64,000 bases of DNA from Sphingomonas sp. R-74633 (GTDB lineage Bacteria; Pseudomonadota; Alphaproteobacteria; Sphingomonadales; Sphingomonadaceae): NCBI RefSeq assembly GCF_013416555.1, contig NZ_JACCFG010000001.1, positions 1 to 64,000 on the forward strand. Direction: 5' to 3'. A model generated the notes under the pieces. It saw only the letters and a list, made by a program, of their open reading frames with translations, was not told the DNA's origin and did no database searches. Position numbers and translations under genes: made by a program. Positions 57,451 to 64,000 of the stretch are shown in pieces (positions within the stretch are counted from its first letter, which is position 1; each line of letters starts with the position of its first letter).

Positions 57451-59274
57451 ATGTGCGGAATCGTCGGGATCGTCGGCAAGGAAGACGTCGCAGAGCGGCT
57501 GTATGACGGGCTCAAGCGGCTCGAATATCGCGGCTATGACTCGGCCGGCATCGCCACCGATGTCGAGGGCCGGATCGAGCGCCGCCGCGCCTCGGGCAAG
57601 CTGGTCAATCTCGGCAAGGAGCTGGCGGCCAATCCGCTGCCCGGCACCACCGGCATCGCCCACACCCGCTGGGCCACGCATGGCGGCCCCACCACGAACA
57701 ACGCCCACCCGCACGCCACCGGCGAAGTCGCGCTGGTCCACAACGGCATCATCGAGAATTTCAAGGCGCTGCGCGACGAGCTGCTCGCCCGCGGCCGCAC
57801 CTTCGAGAGCGAGACCGACACCGAAGTCGTCGCGCATCTGGTGAGCGAGAAGGTCGAGGCCGGCATGGCCCCGGCCGAGGCGGTCGCCGAAGTGCTGCCG
57901 CGCCTGCACGGCGCCTTTGCGCTCGCCATCCTGTTCCGCCAGCATCCCGATCTGCTCGTCGGCGCCCGCCTCGGTTCGCCGCTGGTCGTCGGCTATGGTG
58001 AGGGCGAGACCTATCTCGGCTCCGATGCCCTCGCGCTCGCGCCGCTGACCCAGCGCATCGCCTATCTCGAGGAAGGCGACTGGGTCGTCATTACCCGGGA
58101 CGGCGCCCAGATCTTCGACAAGGACAACAACCCCGTCGAGCGCCCGATCACCATCTCGGGCGTCACCGGCGAGCTCGTCTCCAAGGGCAATCATCGGCAT
58201 TACATGCTCAAGGAGATCTACGAGCAGCCGATCGTCGTCGCCCAGACGCTGCGCTCCTACCTGCAGCGCATGGAAGAGCAGGTCACGCTGCCGATCCCGG
58301 ACTTCGATCTCTCCGCGATCAAGCGCGTCACCATCGTCGCCTGCGGCACCAGCTTCTACGCCGGCATGGTCGCCAAATACTGGTTCGAGCAGTTCGCCCG
58401 CGTCGCCGTCGACCTCGATGTCGCCAGCGAGTTCCGCTACCGCGCGCCGGTGATGGAAGAGGGCGGCCTGATGATCGTCATCAGCCAGTCGGGAGAAACC
58501 GCCGACACGCTTGCCGCACTCCGCCACGCCCGCGCCGAGGGCCAGACGATCGCCGCGGTGGTCAACGTCCCCACCAGCTCGATGGCGCGCGAGGCGGACT
58601 TGCTGCTGCCCACCCACGCCGGCCCGGAGATCGGCGTCGCCTCGACCAAGGCGTTCACCTGCCAGCTCGCAGTGCTCGCCGCGCTTGCCGCCAATCTCGC
58701 CAAGGCGAAGGGCAAGCTGTCCGACGCCGAGGAGAAGGCGCTGGTCAAGCATCTCGCGGAGGCCCCGGCGGCACTCAACGCCGCGCTCGCCTATGACGAG
58801 GCGATCCAGGCGATGTCCGGCGTCGTCGCCGCGGCGCGCGACGTGCTCTATCTCGGCCGCGGCACCGATTATCCGCTGGCGCTGGAAGGCGCGCTGAAGC
58901 TCAAGGAAATCAGCTATATCCATGCCGAGGGCTATGCCGCCGGCGAGATGAAGCATGGCCCGATCGCGCTGATCGACGATGCCGTGCCGGTGATCGTGAT
59001 CGCCCCCTCGGGTCCGCTCTTCGAGAAGACCGTCAGCAACATGCAGGAAGTGCAGGCGCGCGGTGGCAAGGTGATCCTGATCTCGGACTATGACGGGATC
59101 GAAGCGGCGGGCGAGGGCTGCGTCGCGACGATCACCATGCCCAAGGTCCACCCGCTGATCGCGCCGCTGGTCTATGCGGTGCCGGTGCAGCTGCTCGCCT
59201 ATCATGTGGCCGTGGCCAAGGGCACCGATGTCGATCAGCCGCGCAACCTGGCGAAGTCGGTCACTGTCGAATAG
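57451..59274 (+). CDS. glmS: Glutamine--fructose-6-phosphate aminotransferase (isomerizing)
   Basis: It is 607 aa. The N-terminal nucleophile cysteine follows the start (MCGIVGIVG), and glutaminase motifs include RWATHGGPTTNNAHPH. Two SIS domains follow with ACGTSFYAGMVAKYWFE, VISQSGETADTLAALRHARA and EISYIHAEGYAAGEMKHGP. The end DQPRNLAKSVTVE is the canonical GlmS C-terminus. It makes glucosamine-6-phosphate for cell-wall sugars. Confidence 0.98.
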   Translation: MCGIVGIVGKEDVAERLYDGLKRLEYRGYDSAGIATDVEGRIERRRASGKLVNLGKELAANPLPGTTGIAHTRWATHGGPTTNNAHPHATGEVALVHNGIIENFKALRDELLARGRTFESETDTEVVAHLVSEKVEAGMAPAEAVAEVLPRLHGAFALAILFRQHPDLLVGARLGSPLVVGYGEGETYLGSDALALAPLTQRIAYLEEGDWVVITRDGAQIFDKDNNPVERPITISGVTGELVSKGNHRHYMLKEIYEQPIVVAQTLRSYLQRMEEQVTLPIPDFDLSAIKRVTIVACGTSFYAGMVAKYWFEQFARVAVDLDVASEFRYRAPVMEEGGLMIVISQSGETADTLAALRHARAEGQTIAAVVNVPTSSMAREADLLLPTHAGPEIGVASTKAFTCQLAVLAALAANLAKAKGKLSDAEEKALVKHLAEAPAALNAALAYDEAIQAMSGVVAAARDVLYLGRGTDYPLALEGALKLKEISYIHAEGYAAGEMKHGPIALIDDAVPVIVIAPSGPLFEKTVSNMQEVQARGGKVILISDYDGIEAAGEGCVATITMPKVHPLIAPLVYAVPVQLLAYHVAVAKGTDVDQPRNLAKSVTVE

Positions 59275-59280
59275 GCTGGC

Positions 59281-59814
59281 TCACGGCCGCCAGATCATGC
59301 CCTGGTTGATCGCGGTGGGCTCGCCATGGTCAGCGAAACCCAGCCGCAGATAGAGCGCGCGGGCGCGAGGATTGTTGTGCATCACGCTCAGCCGCACGCC
59401 CTCGGCGCCCGCGTCAGCGGCGGCGCGCTGCAGCCAGCCGACCAGCGCGCTCCCGATGCCGCTGCCTTGCGCCGGGACCGCCAGCAATATGTCGATCAGC
59501 ACCCATAAGGGCTCGTGCCGGTTGAAGTAGAAGCGGCCGATCGGCGTGCCGGCCTGCGTCACCGCGCGGAAATCGCCCTTCGAGTGCGCGACGACATAGT
59601 GCCGATGCTGCAACACGAATTGCTGGTCGAGAAAGGCGCGCTTCTCCACCTGCGACCAGGGCGCGAGCAGCAGGTCGGCGGCGCGTGAGGCGGCGTGAAG
59701 ACCGGCGAACAGCGGCAAATGGCTGGCGTCGGCCTGCGGCAGTGCGATGCCAGGCAGGTCCAGCGGCGGCAGCGGCCTTGGCCTCGGGAAAGGCGGAAGG
59801 GCGACGCGCTCCAT
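59281..59814 (-). CDS. GNAT-family N-acetyltransferase
   Basis: It is 177 aa. The acetyl-CoA-binding motif A is LLAVPAQGSGIGSALVGWLQ, followed by EGVRLSVMHNNPRARALYLR and LGFADHGEP. The N-terminal ~30 residues are Pro-rich (PPFPRPRPLPPLDLPGI). The substrate is unknown. It is convergent with glmS (6 bp apart), and its start at 59814 is the only ATG that opens into the domain. Confidence 0.88.
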   Translation of the reverse strand: MERVALPPFPRPRPLPPLDLPGIALPQADASHLPLFAGLHAASRAADLLLAPWSQVEKRAFLDQQFVLQHRHYVVAHSKGDFRAVTQAGTPIGRFYFNRHEPLWVLIDILLAVPAQGSGIGSALVGWLQRAAADAGAEGVRLSVMHNNPRARALYLRLGFADHGEPTAINQGMIWRP

Positions 59815-59943
59815 CAGCGATATTCTCCAGTCATTTGCCCCGAAGTGGCGCGGACTGGCTTCCCGCCCGGGGCTGAACCCGGCAGGATGCGGGTCCGCAG
59901 GGCTGGACGGCCATGAAGTGCGCGGAAGGGGGAGGAAGAATAC

Positions 59944-60237
59944 ATGCGATTGCTCGGGCCCGAAGAATTCCAACCCTGGGTCGGCCGCAAGGTCCGCGTC
60001 AATACCGTACCGGAGCCGACGGAGGTCACGCTGGACCGGATCGAGCTCAGCCCGCGCCTCGGCGCCGGTCTGGACTTTCGCCAGCCCTTCTCGCTGTTCT
60101 TCTCCTCGCCGCTGAAGGTCTATCTGCTCGACATGGGCTATGAGTTCGACTGCGGACGCGGCGGACCGCACACCATCGTCATCTCGCAGCTGCCGCCTCT
60201 GCCCAACATGCGCATCTACCAGGCGAGCTTCAACTAA
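59944..60237 (+). CDS. DUF6916-like small protein
   Basis: It is 97 aa and has the pattern of DUF6916-type proteins: LGPEEFQPWVGRKVRVN, VTLDRIELSPR, the phrase RQPFSLFFSSPLKVYLLDMG, YEFDCGRG, TIVISQLPPLPNM and a terminal YQASFN. Such proteins occur next to tail-collar (MdpB-like) genes (recalled). A strong GGGGGAGGAAG precedes the ATG. It is convergent with a tail-collar gene 85 bp away. Confidence 0.78.
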   Translation: MRLLGPEEFQPWVGRKVRVNTVPEPTEVTLDRIELSPRLGAGLDFRQPFSLFFSSPLKVYLLDMGYEFDCGRGGPHTIVISQLPPLPNMRIYQASFN

Positions 60238-60269
60238 GGCGTGCTTTCGGCGGAGGTCCGAAAAACTAC

Positions 60270-60301
60270 GGGCCGCGCTGCTAGCAGGAGCGGCGCGGCC
60301 C
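60270..60301. terminator. Hairpin between convergent DUF6916 and tail-collar genes
   Basis: GGGCCGCGC at 60270-60278 pairs with GCGCGGCCC at 60293-60301, with AAAAAC just before the left arm. On the minus strand this gives a stem followed by GTTTTT, the form of a Rho-independent terminator for the tail-collar gene. Confidence 0.65.
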
Positions 60302-60322
60302 GATGTTCGTTGCCGGTGCGGA

Positions 60323-60907
60323 TCAGTTGCGCGAGGGGAAGAGGCCCGCCGTGCAGATGATCGCGGTCAGGCCCAGATAGGGCTGCATGATCGAGAACGG
60401 CAGGTTCTGGCCGGCCGGGCCGGTCGAGCCTGCGATCGTGCCGCCCGCGAGGTTGACCGGCGTGCCCGAGCCTGCCGGCGCGTAGATCACCGGCGAGCTC
60501 TTGCCGTCCGCGTCCTGCACCGATGCCAGGCAACCGCCCGCGATCGGATCGGCGCTCTCGTCGGCAGCCGCAACGCCAGTGCAGGCCTGCAGCGTATAGG
60601 GGATCGACACGCTGTGCACATGGGCGGGCATCTGGCTGGTGTTCAGCGTCACATTCTCGGTGCCCGAGATTTCGCCAATCTGATAATTGTGACCGACCCC
60701 GGGGGCCTGGCCGGTGCCGAGCGCCGCGCGTCCGCCGAGATGCGGCAGCTGGAACGTCTGCATGCCATTGCCGCCGAAGGTCGTACCGAGAATGGCAAAC
60801 AATGCCGAGCTCTGTGAGATCGAGAGCAATTGCCCCATGCACATCTGAAAGTTCTTCGGCGCGAAATTGCCGCCGAAATACATGACCACTCCCATATAGG
60901 CTTCCAT
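60323..60907 (-). CDS. Phage tail-collar domain protein (MdpB-like)
   Basis: It is 194 aa. The N-terminus has the tail-collar signature MGVVMYFGGNFAPKNFQMCM, GQLLSISQSSALFAILGTTF and GGNGMQTFQLPHLGGRAALG. The middle has MPAHVHSV, and the end reads NLPFSIMQPYLGLTAIICTA. This architecture is that of microcystin-dependent-protein-like tail-fibre relatives that many alphaproteobacteria carry outside prophages. No other phage genes are visible around it. The function is unknown, and a surface or secreted fibre is possible. Confidence 0.9.
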   Translation of the reverse strand: MEAYMGVVMYFGGNFAPKNFQMCMGQLLSISQSSALFAILGTTFGGNGMQTFQLPHLGGRAALGTGQAPGVGHNYQIGEISGTENVTLNTSQMPAHVHSVSIPYTLQACTGVAAADESADPIAGGCLASVQDADGKSSPVIYAPAGSGTPVNLAGGTIAGSTGPAGQNLPFSIMQPYLGLTAIICTAGLFPSRN

Positions 60908-61267
60908 GAATATCCCTCCCAGCTGTGCAAGCGGCAGTCGACAACGGGCACAAGCCGCCCGCCGCGGAAGGAGTGACCCATCCGCGTTCGCGATCTCCGA
61001 GACGATGCTAACTAAATCTAGATTAACCGATCTACCTGCCGCGAAAACCTGCGGCAGTGCAGAGTATGTTCATCGTGTCGGGATGGCAATGAATTCAGTC
61101 GGAAATGGTGCAATTCGAGTAAAGAGCGGCCTGCTTCGAATAAAGACAGTTCTCACAGCCGCTTGCGCATGAACTGTCCTTGCCCTGAAAGAAAAATGCC
61201 CTAGTTTCCCGACGATATACGCTCACGCGACTCGCGATGGGCGTGGGGGGATTTTGGGGGCAATTTG
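60908..61267. other. 360-bp divergent intergenic region
   Basis: No gene is supported. The region separates the divergent tail-collar and large surface-protein genes and is more AT-rich in its middle (AACTAAATCTAGATTAACCG near 61010). An inverted repeat GACAGTTC ... GAACTGTC with 8-bp arms spans 61145-61178. GGGGGGATTTTGGGGGC at about 61245 provides the ribosome site of the rightward gene. Promoters in both directions are expected here. Confidence 0.5.
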
Positions 61268-64000
61268 ATGCATATCGGTGCAATTCCAGCGCTTTGTATG
61301 CTTGGCAACGCCATTCGATCCGTCGCGTCGAGCGCTCGACGGGGATTTGGCGCTGCAGCTACCCCTCGTCCCAACCCCAGGGCTGTCGCGCAACTGGCGC
61401 TGCTGCTGCTCTTCGGCATCGCGGTTCCCGCGGCCCAGGCATCGACGGGCTGCGACGCGATCAACAGCAATTCAGTCTATTTCCAGGGAAGCGCGACCTA
61501 TGCCGCAGGTACGCTGACCTCGGGGCTGAAGTTCAAGAACGCGAACCAGAATTCCTACAGCATCGTTCGCACGTCCGCGCAGACCGCCGACAGCAACGTC
61601 GGGGGTAACTGGGCCTCGACGCTGGTCCCCGACGGCACGACGACCTATACCTTTGCCGCCGGCGACACGATCAACCTGAATGTGGATGTGAATTCCTATT
61701 CGGGCACCGGCACCTATAATGTCAGCATCCTCCACGCCGCCAGCAATGGGGCGAGCACGGTGGAATATGCAGGTGGCACCAGCACCCTGACGTCGAGCGG
61801 TGGCACTGTGAGCTATGTCGTCGGCGCCAGCGATACCGAGATCGGTCTTCGTTTCCTCCGTTCGGGAACCAATCTCAACGCGGACATCGATTATCAGATG
61901 ACCTGTGTGTCGGCCTCCGGCCCGGCGACGCAGCTCGATTTCGTCCAGCAGCCGACCTCGACTGTCGCCAATGCGGCGATCAGCCCGTCGATCACCGTCC
62001 GTATCCTCGATGCGGGCGGTACCCTGACGACCAGCACCGCGGCCGTCACGCTCGCGATCGCCAACAATCCGGCTTCCGGCACGCTGGCCGGCACCAGCAC
62101 GGTGAACGCAGTGGCCGGCGTGGCGACCTTCCCCGGGCTGAGCATCAACAAGTCCGGCAACGGCTACACGCTGTCGGCTGCCTCGGCCGGGCTCAGTCCG
62201 GACACCAGCTCGGCGTTCAACATCACACCCGGCGCGACCACGCAATTCACTGTCACGGCGCCTTCAACGGCGACGGCGGGAGTCGCGTTCAACACGCTTG
62301 TCGTGACGGCGAAGGACGCCGCCGGCAATACCACGCCTGCTTATGCGGGCACGGTGCATTTCACCTCCAGCGATGGCGCGGCGGTGCTGCCTGCAAACTC
62401 CACGCTGACCAGCGGCACCGGCACTTTCTCGGCTACGCTCAACACCGTCGGCTCGCGGACGATCACTGCGACCGATACGGTGACGGGCTCGATCACGGGC
62501 ACATCGGGTGCGATCACCGTGGCCACGCCGGCGCCCACCGCCTCCGCGGCTAGCGCGAACGCGGCCTACAGCAATGGTTCGCCGGCGGTTCCGACCAATA
62601 TCGACCTGACCGCCTCGGTGGCGAACGCCAGCTTCGTCAGTCCGGCGACTGCGCCGACGCACGGCACGCTCAATGTGGCGAACGGTGCGAATGCCGCGGG
62701 CAAGGTGCTGATCTACACGCCGACCGCCGGCTATCACGGCGCCGACAGCTTCACTTATCGCGCAGTCGCGTCGGACGGCACGACCGTTTCCGCTTCGCCG
62801 GCGACCGTGACGATCACGGTGGCCGATCCGGTGCTCACGGCGAGCGTTTCCGGCACCGGTGCGGCGGCAGGCGCGCCGCTCAGCGGCTATACCATCGACA
62901 CGACGGGCGGTTTCGGCACGCGCACCTGCGCGCCCGGCGCCACCGCGCCGCCGGCCTGGCTGACGGTGAATTCGAACTGCACGCTCACCGGCACGCCGCC
63001 GGGAGGGGGCACGGTGAACTTCGGCGTCGACGTCACCGACCAGTCCAACCCGGCCTTCACGGCGTCGAACAAGCCGGTGAGCTTCAACATCCTGTCGAAT
63101 GACGCGACGCTGTCAGCGCTCGCGATCAAGAACGGCGCGACGACGCTCACGCTGACCCCCAGCTTCGCTTCGGGCACGATCAGCTACACGACCAGCGTTG
63201 CGAGCAACGTGACCTCGGTCACCGCCACGCCGACGGTCAATGCCGCGGGCTCGACCGTGACGGTCAACACCGTCGGCGTTACCTCGGGCAATCCGTCGGG
63301 CGCGATCGGCCTTGCGGTCGGTACCAATCCGGTCGTCGTGCACGTCACCGCGCCGGACGGCGTGACCACCAAGGACTATACCGTCACGGTCACCCGCGCG
63401 ACGCCGGTGCCGACGCTTACCTCGCTCTCGGCCTCCGTCGCCAATGGCGTGGGCAGCACCACGGGCGGCGGCAGCGCGAGTACGCTGACGCTCACCGGCT
63501 CGGACTTCACCAACGCGACGCAGGTGAATTTCGGCGCGGCGACCCTCAGTGGCGGGGCCTTCACGATCGCCAGCGACACCTCGATCACGCTCACCGTGCC
63601 GACCGCGGCGCTGGCGGGCGCAACCGGTGCGGGCAGCACGATCACCGTCAGTGTCGCGTCGAGCGCGGGCACCAGTGGCACGCAGAGCTTCACCTATGTG
63701 CTGACGCCGACCGTCAACGCGGTGACCACGCCGAGCAATGACAACACGCCGACCTTCACTGGCACCGCGGCGCCGAACGCGACGATCAACCTGACGCTCA
63801 CCGGCCCGTCGTCGCTGAGCACCAGCGCGATCACCGCCAATGGCGGCGGCGCCTGGACCTATACGCCGACGGCCCGTTCGGACGGCAGCTACACCGTGTC
63901 GGTCACCCAGACTCTGTCGACGGTCACGTCCGGCAGCTCGGGCGCGGTCGCGTTCGACATCGACACCACGGGTCCGGCCGCGCCGGTCGTGACCTCGCCG
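61268..64000 (+). CDS. Large secreted multi-domain Ig-like/cadherin-like surface protein (3' end outside window)
   Basis: The frame is open from ATG 61268 to the right edge (911 codons). A long N-terminal extension leads to a signal peptide (AQLALLLLFGIAVPAAQA, cleavage before STGC). After an N-terminal beta-domain of ~200 residues, several Ig-like units follow: FVQQPTSTVANAAISPSITV, a similar TQFTVTAPSTATAGVAFN, a Big_9/cadherin-like AGYHGADSFTYRAVASDGTT, a putative Ig segment WLTVNSNCTLTGTPPG, a cadherin-like beta-sandwich (SALAIKNGATTLTLTPSF, TVTVTRA), an IPT/TIG-like LTLTGSDFTNATQVNFG, and NDNTPTFTGTAAPNATINL. It is likely an adhesin or surface filament. How it is exported cannot be seen in this part. 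Confidence 0.88.
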   Translation, partial: MHIGAIPALCMLGNAIRSVASSARRGFGAAATPRPNPRAVAQLALLLLFGIAVPAAQASTGCDAINSNSVYFQGSATYAAGTLTSGLKFKNANQNSYSIVRTSAQTADSNVGGNWASTLVPDGTTTYTFAAGDTINLNVDVNSYSGTGTYNVSILHAASNGASTVEYAGGTSTLTSSGGTVSYVVGASDTEIGLRFLRSGTNLNADIDYQMTCVSASGPATQLDFVQQPTSTVANAAISPSITVRILDAGGTLTTSTAAVTLAIANNPASGTLAGTSTVNAVAGVATFPGLSINKSGNGYTLSAASAGLSPDTSSAFNITPGATTQFTVTAPSTATAGVAFNTLVVTAKDAAGNTTPAYAGTVHFTSSDGAAVLPANSTLTSGTGTFSATLNTVGSRTITATDTVTGSITGTSGAITVATPAPTASAASANAAYSNGSPAVPTNIDLTASVANASFVSPATAPTHGTLNVANGANAAGKVLIYTPTAGYHGADSFTYRAVASDGTTVSASPATVTITVADPVLTASVSGTGAAAGAPLSGYTIDTTGGFGTRTCAPGATAPPAWLTVNSNCTLTGTPPGGGTVNFGVDVTDQSNPAFTASNKPVSFNILSNDATLSALAIKNGATTLTLTPSFASGTISYTTSVASNVTSVTATPTVNAAGSTVTVNTVGVTSGNPSGAIGLAVGTNPVVVHVTAPDGVTTKDYTVTVTRATPVPTLTSLSASVANGVGSTTGGGSASTLTLTGSDFTNATQVNFGAATLSGGAFTIASDTSITLTVPTAALAGATGAGSTITVSVASSAGTSGTQSFTYVLTPTVNAVTTPSNDNTPTFTGTAAPNATINLTLTGPSSLSTSAITANGGGAWTYTPTARSDGSYTVSVTQTLSTVTSGSSGAVAFDIDTTGPAAPVVTSP

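Noticed and set aside
60323..60907. Tail-collar gene as evidence of a prophage
   Set aside because: The neighbours on both sides are host-type genes, and no integrase, attachment site, capsid or lysis gene is seen.

Overview
The window looks like chromosomal DNA of an alphaproteobacterium of the order Sphingomonadales, probably Sphingomonas or a close relative. The grounds are a high G+C content, a large TonB-dependent receptor tied to tryptophan-halogenase-like and cupin-like proteins and a GH97 glucosidase, an alphaproteobacterial DUF2794 protein, an HprK-related/PqqD cassette, and a complete phoR-pstSCAB-phoU-phoB operon. No rRNA, tRNA, CRISPR array, insertion sequence or prophage was recognised. 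All calls come from reading the sequence and its translations; no database search was possible.

Layout. (1) Positions 1-11734, minus strand: one open reading frame of more than 3,900 codons that runs off the left edge. It encodes a giant autotransporter-type adhesin built of beta-helix repeats. (2) 11898-16412: an AraC-family regulator, a D-glycerate 3-kinase, a LacI-family regulator, a 56-aa membrane protein and an LplT-like transporter. (3) 16526-29429: a saccharide-uptake locus with a LacI regulator, an SLC45-like sugar transporter, a TonB-dependent receptor, an intact FAD-dependent halogenase-like enzyme, a degenerate halogenase-like partner, a JmjC/cupin-8 protein and an inverting-type GH97 alpha-glucosidase. 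It can be read as outer-membrane uptake, periplasmic hydrolysis and inner-membrane import of an alpha-glucan oligosaccharide. (4) 29553-42930: pgsA, moaD-moaE, an OxyR/AhpF/AhpC peroxide-defence group, a TSUP transporter divergent from serine acetyltransferase, DUF2794, rhomboid, an Lrp regulator divergent from an EamA exporter, a polytopic membrane protein and an SDR. (5) 43006-43812: two related Pro-rich secreted proteins. (6) 44024-51202: the phosphate operon. (7) 51310-54017: a Tat-signal protein followed by PqqD-like, HprK-like kinase and nucleotidyltransferase genes, the same trio that accompanies some lasso-peptide clusters but with no lasso cyclase here. (8) 54100-59814: VOC protein, lipoprotein, Gph, glmU, a small secreted protein, glmS and a GNAT. 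(9) 59944-64000: a DUF6916-like protein, a tail-collar protein and the start of a large Ig-like surface protein that runs off the right edge.

Several intergenic spaces carry long inverted repeats of three recurring types (start sequences CGTCATCCC, CGTCACCCCGG and CCCCTCCCGC) that behave like REP elements. The two most interesting systems are the lasso-free PqqD/HprK/nucleotidyltransferase cassette and the receptor-linked halogenase pair in which one partner has lost all recognisable catalytic motifs.
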